DNA from: Thelonectria olida
Taxonomy: Eukaryota; Ascomycota; Sordariomycetes; Hypocreales; Nectriaceae
Direction: 5' to 3'
Length of the DNA: 64,000 bases
Assembly: GCA_020736575.1 (NCBI GenBank)
Contig: JAGPYM010000005.1
Coordinates: 1,984,001 to 2,048,000 of the forward strand
This document shows, one piece after another, positions 11,856-22,950 of the stretch. The position numbers and the translations under genes are program-made. The first letter of the stretch is position 1, and each line of letters starts with the position of its first letter. The notes below the pieces were generated by a model, which made no database searches, was not told the DNA's origin, and saw only the letters and a list, made by a program, of their open reading frames with translations.

Positions 11856-13385
11856 ATGCTTAACAGAGTGTTATCCGAGATCGGCCTCGTGGCCCTCTAC
11901 CAGTCTCCGACTGATGTCAAGCTGCTATGTCTGCAGCGATTTGTGAGACTCTTTGCGTACGGCGCCTCAACTCTCAATCTTGTCATGTTCCTCCAGACAC
12001 TCGGCATCTCGCAGCTACGCATCGGCCTGTTCATGACCCTAACCCTGGTTGGTGACGTGTGTATGAGCTTGATGCTCACCATGATTGCGGATGGCATTGG
12101 ACGCAAGGTCATTCTAGCACTTGGTGCTGCATTGATGATTGGGAGTGGTATCGCCTTTTCACTTTGTAGTGACTACTGGGCCCTGCTCGCCGCGGCTGTG
12201 TTGGGAGTAATTAGTCCCAGGTAATTATACCCGGCTCACACCCATTCTTGTCAACAAGACGAAGCTAACAGTATCTTATAGTGGCAATGAGATTGGCCCT
12301 TTTAGAGCCGTCGAGGAGAGCATTGTCGCTCACTTGACTACACCGTCCAACAGGAGCGATATCTACGCTTGGTACAGCCTTGTCGGCGCTGCGGGAACCG
12401 CATTCGGAGTTATGACTTGTGGTTGGGTTGTTCAGCACCTGACAGACGGTCTTGGATGGCAAATTGAAAAGGCGTATCGAGTTGTCTTCCTTGCATACGC
12501 AGCACTGGGACTTGTCAAGTTCTTATTGACGCTATGCTTGAGCAGCGCTGTCGAAGCCGAGAAGAAGCCTCAGAAGCCAATCCAGGGTGATGCAGAATCT
12601 GCACCACTCTTGGGCGATCGACCTATCGCGGTTCCTGAGCAACCGAAGCAAAAGGCCTCGATCAGATCACTGCTACCCGATATTAGCAGGAGCAGTCTTC
12701 CCGTCATTGTACCTCTGTGCTTGCTATTTATGATGGATTCCTTTGCATCTGGGCTTGCGCCTCTGTAAGTTTTCCTATAGCCACAATGAATAACTCGAAC
12801 TAACTCAATCGACAGGTCGTATACAACTTATTTCTTCCGTTGGAAGTATAGTGTTGCAGAAGGAACCCTTGGTACTTTGTTCTTTGTGACGAGTATTATT
12901 GCGGCAGCATCTACATTGGTCGCCTCATCTATCGCTAAGCGATTCGGCAACGTCAAGGTATGCCACCCACGTAGCGAGCCAGGTCTGTCAGTGATTGTGC
13001 TAATTATTACGAAACTCAGACTATGGTCTTTACCCATCTCCCGTCCGCCGTCTTTCTTGCTCTCATCCCAATTCCCAATAACATCTCTCTTTCCATGACT
13101 TTTCTCATCCTTCGATCCTGCACACAGTCGATGGATGTCGCGCCTCGTTCAGCTTTCCTGGCCGCCATCATCCTACCCCAAGAACGCACAGCTGTCATGG
13201 GACTTATGAATGTGCTCAAAACACTGGCTCAAAGCGTGGGTCCTAGTGTGACTGGCGCGCTTGTCCATTCCAATTTGTTCTGGGTGGCGTTCCTTTGCTC
13301 GGGCAGTCTCAAAGCCGCCTACGATCTCGGTGTCTTGACTTTATTCAAGAGTCATGAACATGATAGGCATCGAGAAGAGGAGTGA
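11856..13385 (+). CDS. MFS transporter (unknown substrate)
   Basis: Four exons (11856..12220, 12282..12764, 12816..12957, 13020..13385) encode 451 residues. The introns are 51-62 nt, and phases agree throughout. The protein is strongly hydrophobic with about 11-12 membrane helices. The loop after helix 2 carries the MFS A-motif in the form DGIGRK, and a charged central loop (EAEKKPQKP) separates the two halves. The C-terminal half has MDVAPRSAFLAAIILPQERT. It resembles the uncharacterised fungal MFS group near bacterial YnfM/MdtG-type exporters rather than sugar transporters. It is convergent with the amino acid permease. Confidence 0.82.
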
Positions 13386-13686
13386 CCGCGAGTCGTATTA
13401 AAGGGACCTATTAGGTATGCTAGAGAAGGGTCTCCGCGAATTGTGGCAAGTGGTTGCCTTTGAAGTTCTTTTTCAAAAATCGAGATTTGCCATTCCTTCA
13501 CACAAATTGGTAGGCGAGCTTATAGATAATAGAATGACACACACGAATGCATGAGCAACGGCGATTATCGAGAGGTGATCGAACAAAGTAGAGATAAAGA
13601 AATAACTGATTGTGGGAATAAAATAACTGTAACGACTGAAGGACTAATGTAGAATTCCAGCAATAGGTCAACAATGCATGAAGCGT
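13386..13686. other. convergent 3' flank
   Basis: This is a short AT-leaning stretch between two convergent transporter genes. It presumably carries both polyadenylation regions. No gene is seen. Confidence 0.5.
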
Positions 13687-15150
13687 TTAAAGTGAGGAGT
13701 TATCGCCGCAGCTGAAGCTTCCTCGAACACCGCTGTCACTCGCGAAAATATCCAAGAGCTCAGTAATAGAAGACCAAAGCCCAGCTCCGTTCAAAAAGAA
13801 AGCAAAACCGACAAGAAGAACATTGAGCGTAAACAGACAAATCTGCTTCCAGCCATCGAAATATCGGCCCTTGTTCCAGCTGAACCAGAGCACAGCGCTG
13901 ATGCCATATGTGAACCAAGCATAAGTCGTTGCCGAGCTGATCGAGACAATAGAATCGAAGACTGGGATCGCGTTTGAGAGGATGAAGCTGATGATCCAGA
14001 ACCCAGTGACACAGCTGATCCAGACGACCCAGGCCTTTGTGGTGTTTGCGGTGATTTGATCTGTCGCTTTAAGTCGTCGCATGATACCAACAAACATATA
14101 TTTCACACCGATATGACCATTAGCAAGCCCGGCAGTCAAGATGGCCGGGAGCACGAGCCCATAAGCTACCTTGGCAGCCACAACGGGCGCGGAGCCAAGG
14201 GCAGGGGACACGGTATATTCTCCGGCCAGGCAGTAAATTGCAATGGAAATAATCAGATAAAAGATGGCGGAGACAGTAACGAGCCAGCGAAGAGCAAATG
14301 GAAAGTCCCTGACCGGGTCCTTCATCTCGGCCATGTAGGATACGAAGGCATGGTTGCCGGCAAAAGCATAGATGATCTTGAGAACAGCGTTAAAAACATC
14401 TCGGAAGTCGGGACTGGCAACGAGAACAATATCGGGCTTCCACCCTTCTGGAGCTTTGCCTGGGCTCGAAAGCCCCAGGCTGATCATGACGGTGAGCGCC
14501 GCGCCGATGATACTGACAAAGCAAGGAATGCCGCTCTGGGAGACGAATTTGACAGTCCGAGGAACGCAAAGGGCGTAGCAAACCAAGGTTGCAAAACCAA
14601 TGAAGCCAACTGTGCACATTGAGTGCCCGCTGATGGCGTTGAAGGCAATGGAAATGGTGACGACTGTAGATGCGCAAGTCATGATGACCTGGATCAGCAG
14701 ACCGATGCCGACGATGATTTCCCACGGTCGGCCACCAACGACTTTGACCATTTCAACGACATTGACAACGTGTTGGTGGCGACAGTAGAACTGGTGCAAC
14801 TCCAGGCCAGTGTACCAAGTGAGGATGGAAACGCCGATGATGGTAATAATTCCGGGAATCAGGCCCAGAACCCTCACAGCGGAAGGAAGGCCGAGAGCTC
14901 CGAGGCCGAATTGGTTGGTAACGAGGGCGAAAAGAGTGTCCCAGCGGCTCATGTTGCGGAAGCTCTTGCCACCCTCGCCGTCGAAGATGCCGCCAGAGAT
15001 CTCTTCATGAGCGGCAGGCTTGATGTCTGGGCCTTCGTGGTCAGTGTCGTGGGCGAACTTTTCATTGTTGTTGAGCTTCTCCGGGTCACTGTCATTTCCC
15101 CTGTCGGAGGGAATAGCAGGTGTGTTGACAATGTCCGAGTTGGAATACAT
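13687..15150 (-). CDS. neutral amino acid permease, Mtr-like (AAAP family)
   Basis: A 487-residue intronless gene. A hydrophilic N-terminal 65 residues rich in Asp, Glu and Asn precede about 11 membrane helices. The first helix carries the family signature region RWDTLFALVTNQFGLGALGLPS. Later landmarks are FAGNHAFVSYMAEMKDP in the middle and SSATTYAWFTYGI near the end. It matches the fungal amino-acid/auxin permease group that includes Neurospora mtr (aromatic and neutral amino acid uptake at the plasma membrane). The cytosolic acidic N-terminus is probably regulatory (ubiquitin-linked turnover in relatives). A long antisense frame (14056..14622) is a shadow of this gene. Confidence 0.9.
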   Translation of the reverse strand: MYSNSDIVNTPAIPSDRGNDSDPEKLNNNEKFAHDTDHEGPDIKPAAHEEISGGIFDGEGGKSFRNMSRWDTLFALVTNQFGLGALGLPSAVRVLGLIPGIITIIGVSILTWYTGLELHQFYCRHQHVVNVVEMVKVVGGRPWEIIVGIGLLIQVIMTCASTVVTISIAFNAISGHSMCTVGFIGFATLVCYALCVPRTVKFVSQSGIPCFVSIIGAALTVMISLGLSSPGKAPEGWKPDIVLVASPDFRDVFNAVLKIIYAFAGNHAFVSYMAEMKDPVRDFPFALRWLVTVSAIFYLIISIAIYCLAGEYTVSPALGSAPVVAAKVAYGLVLPAILTAGLANGHIGVKYMFVGIMRRLKATDQITANTTKAWVVWISCVTGFWIISFILSNAIPVFDSIVSISSATTYAWFTYGISAVLWFSWNKGRYFDGWKQICLFTLNVLLVGFAFFLNGAGLWSSITELLDIFASDSGVRGSFSCGDNSSL

Positions 15151-18100
15151 GGTTGCGTCTTTTTGAGGATGAGGTGGCTTTAGTTATGAGAAGACAGCAT
15201 CTGGTAGTTGAGAGGTTGCAAGATGTTGAACACTCAGAGACTTGCCAGTCTCTAACAAAGAATTGAAGGGATGTCTAAGCCAGGTGTTGATGGTCATAAG
15301 GCGCAGAGGTGTTTAGAATCCAAAATCAGGGGCAGGACGTGTTGAGTTATGTACTCGAGCGATACCAGGGACTTCTGAATGTTTACTCTGACTGAGAGAT
15401 ATTATCCAAATTGCATAAGGTCACCGAAACAACAAGTCTCGATATTGGGTGATAGTCTGATAGTGTGCCTGTGGGTCGTAAGACTCAGAAGCCACAATTG
15501 TCTCCCCACGGTGATGTAACAGGAGACTCCAAAGGTCACGTATCAGTGGAGTTGCTGACCTTTTTCTGGAAACTGGGAAGAACCTGCTCCCCATGGGGTT
15601 GGGACACTAGTTTGACGGGCTTTGGCGGGTGTTGCTGAGTTGATGTTAGAGCCACGCCTTGATCCTTCATCATGCCACGAAGACAGTGGGGGGGTTAACG
15701 ACAAAATTTGGGGCACATAAGCAGTGGGCCTCATGGAGTCGTCACCTTTGCCTGCCCGTCGGTGTTGAATAGAACTTGATCCCTTGGCAAACGGGGCTGA
15801 TATCCCAAGAGAGCCAGTTGAGAGCCAGTGTCGAAATTGGGCCCGGGGCTCACTCCACAAGTACTGACACGGATTTGGGGTTTATTGTGCTCAGTCCTTT
15901 CCCCGAGGTAGGGCCTTGGCGGATCGCGGAGCCGTTTCAAGAAGGGAGGCGGTACTCTATGTAATGAGCTGCGGGACAGAGACAAAGTACATGAGTGTGG
16001 ACGTCAGTATCGTGATAGACGGGAGTTACAAGTTTTAGTTATGAATCGCTCTGATTAAGAGATATTCAATACTATATATTTCATCCTGCATCAAGAACCA
16101 TGGTCAATGTTCATTCGATAGTCCAACATTGGATTCTCACATGTATAGCTCACTCACCCCATCACAAAGGCTTTGGAGACGTCCAAACAAAATTCATGCC
16201 TACACGGTGGTATGACATCATGAGGCAAAAACGGCCATAAGAATAAGAAAGCCGTGGCTGTGAGTTATTTGCCGATAATGAACTAGTGTCGAATGGCTCA
16301 TGGCAACCCGGCTTCCCTGAGACTGAAGAGGATCACTTCGGGTCGTCTTGACATCTGATCCGGATCCAATCAAGCGACCTACCCTCCACAAAACTCCCCG
16401 AGGCCGCCTGCGTTATCGATTCCCCTGTCAAGCTGATAAGTCGGAGTATTTCGAGTCAATCTGGACGCAGAAGATTCTGCAGGCTCAACCGGATTTGTCG
16501 AGATTACTATCAAGATCACCAGCATCTGCAAGCCCTACGATATCTAACATTCTACTCTCGAACTTGAGTGAGGAAGAAGGAGTCACTTCTCGTTATGCCC
16601 AATGATGGTTCAAGTGTCGGTCAGCTTGAGTCACCCCGACCTCAATGATGAATACCCCAGATGTGATGGGCATCAATGCATATTCCCCAGATGACAACAC
16701 TTTCTCCAGACCATGTTAACGAAGTTTAGTAATGGTTAGGGAATGCAAATGTGTCAAGCAAAATGCGCTTTGCCAAGAATCTCTCTAATTGGAGCTGCTT
16801 TTCATGAGAGCCAAGGGTTCCAGGTGAGGCGAACAGGGCTTGCATGAGTTCATGTAAATACTTTGGGATCAGCCCTTGATGTAGCGGAGCCTCTTGAAGG
16901 GTGTCGCCCGTGCTGCTCCGGTTTCTGGGCCCGGAATGAGACCCGAAGGGCCGGCACTTAGAAGGCACGTCCTCGCGGTCCTCTTGAATCCGTTAAGCGT
17001 AGCCGCCGAACCCAGTGCACAAGATCCGACTGGTTCTTTGCCCATGGAGACGATACCTAGGATGGTACATAGGCGGCTCAATTATCATTCCACCTTTGGG
17101 CATCCACAGTCAGAGAGGACCTGGCCGAATCGGAGAATTACTGGCGTAACCAAGTCAAATGAGTTGTACTTGAGACTTGATGCTCATGACAACCTGAGAA
17201 GGGACGTGATTGACCAAGTAGCGTAGTGTAAAGCACTCAAACCTGAGAGCATTGCATCCTTCAAAGAACTCTCATTTCTAGAGACAGGCCCCAATGTCCG
17301 CGGTTCTTCGAACGAAGGATACATCAGTCCAAAACTGCCACAACACGATCTCGTTGCGGCCGCGGAGTTGGATCTCCATCACCGTCTCAAGCACGAAGTC
17401 CCGAGCGCAGGGATCGGGATTCAACACAATTGCAGGGATGAACCTCAAGTCACATCCGCCGCAACAAGACAAAGAATATCCCTCCATTGCAGGGATCGGG
17501 ATCTAAGCCGACTTCGACCGTTAAGTACCTCGAAGCTCGACCACAATCAGACGACTTCAGACCCAAACAACAAGCAAGGCTGTGACATTGAAGGACACAC
17601 TGACTTGATATAGGTCCTTGCACACACGGGAGGCTTCCCGATGTGGGCCCCTCGCACCGGCTGTCCTCCCGATGTAGAACTGAGGACGGTTGCATCGCCG
17701 GCAACACGTTGACATCAATTATATTATGAAGAGAAAGAGATATGCCAATAATTAAACATTAATACGGAAGGCCTCCTCACGTATGTGAAATAGTGTTTAG
17801 CGCCTAAAAAGGTCGCTGACGGGTTCTGACCGTACTCAACTACCTCGGGCCATTGCAGTTTGACATTGGGGTTCTGGAGACATTTCCCTCTCTCGCAGCC
17901 AGACCAGCCGCTCTGCTAATACTTTGATGAGTCACTGGTATCTATTCATATGTATTTCTGGTCTATTCATTCAGTGTTCCGACGCGTAGTGGATCCTCAT
18001 AACTACTGGGACTCGCTCGTCAGACTCGTTCTGGAACCACTCCGCCTCGATGTTGAGACGCAGCTGAAGGATTTGCGTCACGAACAGGGGAACCAATGCA

Positions 18101-18893
18101 GTCATCAAATTACTGCTGATCGAGTCAACACGAAGCAGAAAGGTTTTCAGTTTGCATTTTATTGATGGACAGCGACTGTATGCCCAATCTAACATCACCC
18201 TACTCCTACCCTTCCATTCATGTCTAATAATATTGCCTGGTTCATAGATAGTCTTGCGAAGAATAGTCGAAACGGGATGAGAAATCAGCAAGGCGTCTAC
18301 AAAAGACCGTTGTGGAGGACCTCAAGTCCGCCATAGATAGCAATGCCAACGGTGCAAGTATTCTTCTTCGCGTTAATTTCAACCTCGAGTGCCTGGTCGA
18401 CACGGGCCAGAAAATTTGTTTCCTTTCAGATAATATGACACCCTTCGACTTGTGACAGGTTTCATACGGCCAAGTAGTTGTTTGACATTGTGGATGTTAG
18501 CAGGGGGAGAGATTACTCAGATGAAGCATCAACCATAACTAACACAATACCTCTGTTCTAATATGACTGACAATCGCTTCTGCAGTAATTTCCCGGATCA
18601 ACGTGGTAGACCTTCACTGCGTCCAGATATTGCTTGGTAGCACTCCAGACAACAGCTACGCCAGTCTCCTCCGCAAGAACAAGGTGAAGAAGCCAATTAC
18701 TGTGCTCGAGGGATCGCCCTTCGCACGAGACATGGGTAAATCAAAGTTGACATCATGTAGTAACCGAACGTGTGGGACCGAAGGACTACGTTTACCTTAT
18801 AGAGTAAGAATGAATCTAGCCCGGCGTGTCTATCGTACATATATACCTAATGTGAAATGTGCCCGCTTAGGTCATGCTACCCACCAAATTCTG
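15151..18893. other. 3.7 kb stretch without a supported gene
   Basis: This is the largest gene-free stretch in the window. Frames are short (at most 110 codons), change strand often and contain no domain I recognise. One exact 14-nt repeat (see separate entry) is the only structure noted. It could hold a non-coding RNA or a fully degraded element, but nothing in the sequence proves it. Confidence 0.5.
17407..17502. repeat. 14-nt direct repeat pair
   Basis: GCAGGGATCGGGAT occurs at 17407..17420 and again at 17489..17502, 82 nt apart. The flanks do not match, so this is a weak signal. Confidence 0.4.
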
Positions 18894-20834
18894 CTAGCAA
18901 ATTCTATACTTTGAGACCCAATAACCCAACCGCTGCAACGGATTCAGCCAGCTGCCATTCATATAGCCATCAATATACACAGCTCCAATCCACTTGTACA
19001 CGCCATTGTATGGTCGTAGAAAAATCGGTGCCGAAGAGCCTCCCACAAGCACGGCTACGTCTCCTTCACAGACATCATCGTGCCCCAGGCCAATGCAGCC
19101 ATTGCTGAGGATAACAAATGATCTGCATCGAACATGTCGAAGCGCCTGACCTCGAAAAGGTGATATCAAAGAAAGAGAAAAGTCGCTGCCCCCAGCCTCC
19201 ACGAAACCTCCCCCTGGAATTTCGAATCGCTGGAGTTCACTTCCAGGTGTCAGGCCCAGCCAAGCTCGCATTGCATCGACCAGTCTTTCTGTGTCGTATG
19301 GCTTGCTCTGTTGGCCAATGTTCTCAGTTGGTTTGACATCGGATTCTCGCACTGGAATACCTCCAGTGAGTGTGCGGGAAAACGCAGCGTCCATGGAACT
19401 TTGAGATTTATAAGGATCAGGGAGTAGGCCCTTCATAGCCTCGAGATGTTTATGCCAATCCTTAACGCATGTCGGGCAAAGCGTACTCCACTCGTCTTTG
19501 GTGCCTGCATCTGCCTGGAACTTGGATACTGAAACAACCTTGGCAATGTCGAGTCCTGAGACGACAATTTCATGCGAGTTGAGAAGATCTAGGTGAAAGG
19601 GCAATCCTTGAGCAGCGTTGCCTTCGATCCAGGGCCGAGGTTTGTCCACCTTTGTGCCTTGATCCCAACCTGGAAGCCAGGAAGGAGAATCCTTAGACTG
19701 CCTAAGCTGTTCGCCGAGTTGTAGAACGTTGAATGAATGGGTTGATTTGATTAGATGCACGGTGCCTTTGACCAACAAGTCATCTTTACCGATGGTGTAG
19801 TCAGGGTCAAGTCCTTCTCGATCCTTCTTCGTCGTTAATCCCAGCAGTCCGTAGAAGCGATCCCGCGGGTCTGTTGCCTGGATTCGAAAGAAGGTTGCTT
19901 GGATAAGTTCTGCAAGATTGTACGGGCCTTGGTCCCGGAACCTGTTCCGGATATCACACAACATGACCAAGTCCTGCGAATCCAGGGGACTGAGCATGAA
20001 ATTCAGTGTGAGGTTGACCGAGGCGCCCGACCGTAGAAATCTCATTTGAGCTTGCGCCAACGCATCAAAGTACTCGAATGGGAGCGTATGCCGCCCACAG
20101 CAAACCAGAGCGCGGCGAGCGAGGGCGAGCTCCTGGACGATCCAGACTCTCCTCCACCAAGGCGAGTCCAGAATACGCTGCAATTCATGAACTACCTGAG
20201 GATTCAACAGCTGATTAAGGCTGGCTTCGTTGCTAAAATCCGTGTTTGGCAGCTCCGAAAGCCACTGGAACGCCTCGGCCACCCCATAGGAGCCGTCCCC
20301 GAGCCAGATTAAGACGTCCATAGCGCTCTGGTAAATATCCTTCATTCGCCTGACTTGGTGCGACTTCTCGACGTTGTCTTTTTGGTTGATGCAGAGTGCA
20401 TCTACCCAGATGACGAGATACCCTTTGCTCTGGCGCAGGTCGTCCAAGGCCTTGGCCAGGTTCTTCGTAATGGGTACTTCGTGGCCGTTGAGCATCATGT
20501 AGCGTGGGTTCGAGGGATCTCCCCACGTGTATGATAGCGCGTGGAAGTGCAGTTCGCCCCCAATCCCTGCCTTGACGAGCGTGCCGACCAAAGGGGCTCC
20601 GGGTTTTCCTGGCTTGACGACTAGCACCCTGATTTCGTTCTTGGTGGGATCGAGATTCCCGTAGAAGTCCTTGTGAACCGCGATGGCTCTGGCGCCCGTC
20701 TCTTCGTCTGGCTGGAGGAGGATTCCTGAGGGACAGTCAGGGTCCCACAGCATGTCCGAGTCGCTGTCGTCACTTGGCTGACCTCGACTGCGATGGCGGA
20801 GAAGCCTCCTCAATTTCGAAAATGATAGTGGCAT
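18894..20834 (-). CDS. HET-domain (heterokaryon incompatibility) protein
   Basis: An intronless gene of 646 residues from MPLSFSKL; an upstream ATG at 20879 would add 15 hydrophobic residues. The HET domain spans roughly residues 100-260. It includes the three family blocks: HALSYTWGDPSNP, then LVIWVDALCINQKDN with RRMKDIYQSA, then WWRRVWIVQELALAR. A middle region with PRDRFYGLLGLT follows, and the C-terminal part (about 560-640) carries VRCRSFVILSNGCIGLGHDD, a common end in this family. HET proteins take part in allorecognition cell death in ascomycetes; this one is a cytosolic HET-only type. It lies next to an AT-rich, decayed segment, which is usual for such fast-turnover genes. Confidence 0.9.
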   Translation of the reverse strand: MPLSFSKLRRLLRHRSRGQPSDDSDSDMLWDPDCPSGILLQPDEETGARAIAVHKDFYGNLDPTKNEIRVLVVKPGKPGAPLVGTLVKAGIGGELHFHALSYTWGDPSNPRYMMLNGHEVPITKNLAKALDDLRQSKGYLVIWVDALCINQKDNVEKSHQVRRMKDIYQSAMDVLIWLGDGSYGVAEAFQWLSELPNTDFSNEASLNQLLNPQVVHELQRILDSPWWRRVWIVQELALARRALVCCGRHTLPFEYFDALAQAQMRFLRSGASVNLTLNFMLSPLDSQDLVMLCDIRNRFRDQGPYNLAELIQATFFRIQATDPRDRFYGLLGLTTKKDREGLDPDYTIGKDDLLVKGTVHLIKSTHSFNVLQLGEQLRQSKDSPSWLPGWDQGTKVDKPRPWIEGNAAQGLPFHLDLLNSHEIVVSGLDIAKVVSVSKFQADAGTKDEWSTLCPTCVKDWHKHLEAMKGLLPDPYKSQSSMDAAFSRTLTGGIPVRESDVKPTENIGQQSKPYDTERLVDAMRAWLGLTPGSELQRFEIPGGGFVEAGGSDFSLSLISPFRGQALRHVRCRSFVILSNGCIGLGHDDVCEGDVAVLVGGSSAPIFLRPYNGVYKWIGAVYIDGYMNGSWLNPLQRLGYWVSKYRIC

Positions 20835-21524
20835 TGCGATGAATGAAGCGGTGTACGTCACCAATTTGACAATGTACAAATTGCTACGATTAATTTTGAC
20901 TCATTCTTTTCGCACTCAAATAGCCAGAAATGAATTGCGACTTTAATGGTCAGTATCTTCAGTCGCCCGGTGCGGCTGAAGGGAGGCGTGGTCAGCAGGC
21001 ATAGTCAGGTGAGCAAGGCAGCACTTATGGACGCCACTGGGGTGATATTTCCTATACTAGTAAATAGAGGTGAGTTGAACATACGATCGAAACCAAACGC
21101 CTGTTGTGGTTCTTGCGTGTCTTCGTTATGTATGCTTGTGATTGTCTTCCATGACTACAGCCTTCAGTTTCCATGGTAAGAATTAGAATGGTGCGCAGCG
21201 GATCTATTCGGTAAATGCCGGTCTTTTTACTACTATTCTCGCCATTTTTCTTTTACACTTCTATGAGTATAATACAACAATTTCTTTAAAAGATTAAAAT
21301 AAAAGGGTATATAAAGCTAAGAATGTCTTAAATAGCCTTTAAAATAGGTGGTAGTTCGTGTCGTAAAGGAGAAGCCCACGCCAAGGGTGTTTAACAGGTC
21401 GAGGTTTTAATGCCCGTTAAAGGACTTGGCCTTGGCAGGTGAGGATGTATCTAACAAATGCTTTAGAAACCCTAATAATTCGCACTTAAGTTCCTCTATT
21501 ACATCTCTTTGCCAATCAAGCAAG
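20835..21524. other. intergenic, AT-rich tract from about 21180
   Basis: The left half is the HET gene promoter. From about 21240 to 21350 the sequence becomes rich in TA dinucleotides and A/T runs, unlike the gene-bearing DNA around it. This composition is what mutated repeat relics look like in fungi, but no element ends can be defined. Confidence 0.45.
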
Positions 21525-22587
21525 ATGACTTTGTCAGAAAATACGCGGCAAAACTGAGTGGCCTCTTCAATACATCTTGGCCTGTGGGTTCGCTCATTGC
21601 TTCCAGTATTTGCTACGGTGTACGTCTCGGCGAAATCTTCTTCTACTCTTTTCCCTACTTACGTTTGACCTAGACGCAATGGATGAATAATACCTAGAGC
21701 TGGGATCCTCTTGTCTTTAGTCCCAGAGTCACCTCGATGGCTAGTCTCCAAAGGCCGCCATGAAGAGGTTTTACAAGTCTTCGTTGTGATCAACGGAGAT
21801 AACGCTAAATCTCCTCACACCCAAGTGCACTTACAGGAGATTGTTGGTGCCATAGAGCATGAGAAAAGCGAGCAGTAGCCGGTCCTTCGAGCGGTGTTCG
21901 CCACGGCGGTGAATCGCAAGAGGATTGGTCTGGCTTTCCCCGTCGCCCCAATTGCCATGCACTGCCCGTAAGCATCCACCCTATCTTCGTCGTGACTCAA
22001 CGTGGCGTACTAGTAGTATTTAGCTTCTACTTTTATGCTCCCAACTTCTGGCATCAAAGATACGACAACGCAACTACAGATCAATGTTATCCTCACCTAC
22101 TGGCGACTTGTCTTCGTCAAACTTGGCGCTGCGTTGTCAGACCGAATCGGCCGTAGAAAGCTGGCCCTTGGAAGCCTTTCGGCAGCAACAGTCTTCCCTT
22201 TCCTTTTTGGCGGGCTCTTTGCCGTTTACGGCCTTCAAACGACAAGTTCGGCATTTACGGAACTATTGCGTGCCTGTTCCTTTTTCTCGGTTCTTATTGC
22301 TTTGGAATTACTCCTCTGACAAACACATCTCATCCCGAGGTGCTCAGCTTCAAGATTCGTGCTGCTGGTCTGGGTCTGTACGCTATCTGTTCAAGGTTGT
22401 GCGGCATCTTTTTAACCTTAGGTTGTTGTTCCATTCGTCCCGGACGCTATCGCGTGGAAGGTTTACCAAAGTGAAGACTTTGGAGAAGGAGGTTGATGAA
22501 GTGATCGAGAGAGTCAAGCATTCTGATGAACCGGACATAGAGGCGGTCGAAAACGTTCCTGGCAAGGCCAAGGCGGTGGGTGTTTAG
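21525..22587 (+). pseudogene. remnant of an MFS sugar transporter (lactose permease/hexose transporter type)
   Basis: Pieces of a sugar-porter protein occur in order on this strand but in shifting frames. A fragment near 21575 resembles LFNTSWPVGSLIASSICYG. From about 21719 PESPRWLVSKGRHEE and a further 60 residues follow, cut by an in-frame TAG at about 21881. Near 22040 comes GIKDTTTQLQINVIL, then LSDRIGRRKLALGSL (the MFS A-motif). At about 22260 a frame shift leads to YCFGITPLTNT and PEVLSFKIRAAGLGLYAIC. The last part, about 22480, keeps LEKEVDEVIERVKH. Segments between these blocks are missing, and several stops are present. The order and spacing show one decayed gene, not chance. It lies beside an AT-rich tract. 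Confidence 0.85.
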
Positions 22588-22950
22588 TGTGCAAGACCGA
22601 TGGACGTCTACGCCATAGCATGTTATAGTAAATACTGCTAATATTAGCTGAGGCTACGGAGGAGAAGAGCAAGATTACTTTCGACGACTTAGTCTTTGCG
22701 ACCACAGACGCTAATTATAATTACCTATGGATGATGTTCACGTATTCGAACTAGTTCTTAGATTTCTGCCTGCTAATTTACTGTAGAAGCAATACGTCAC
22801 TGATCCGAACTGAAGCCAGGCTCCAAAGTTGCTCCCAGATATATGCAAAACCTTAACATTACATAAAACGAGGTTACGGATTAATTAAATGTTTCTTCTC
22901 GTTTACCTGACTTCTTTGCGGTTTCCTAGCACATTCTGTTGCCGTGCTTC
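22588..22950. other. intergenic, no gene seen
   Basis: AT-leaning sequence between the sugar-transporter remnant and the stop of the Clr5 gene. No supported feature. Confidence 0.5.

Noticed and set aside
14056..14622. 188-codon plus-strand frame
   Set aside because: Exactly antisense to the amino acid permease; a shadow of its codon use.
16348..16605. 85-codon frame in the gene-free stretch
   Set aside because: Single short frame without support on either side.
18603..18914. 103-codon frame before the HET gene end
   Set aside because: No domain, no start context, and overlaps the HET stop region.
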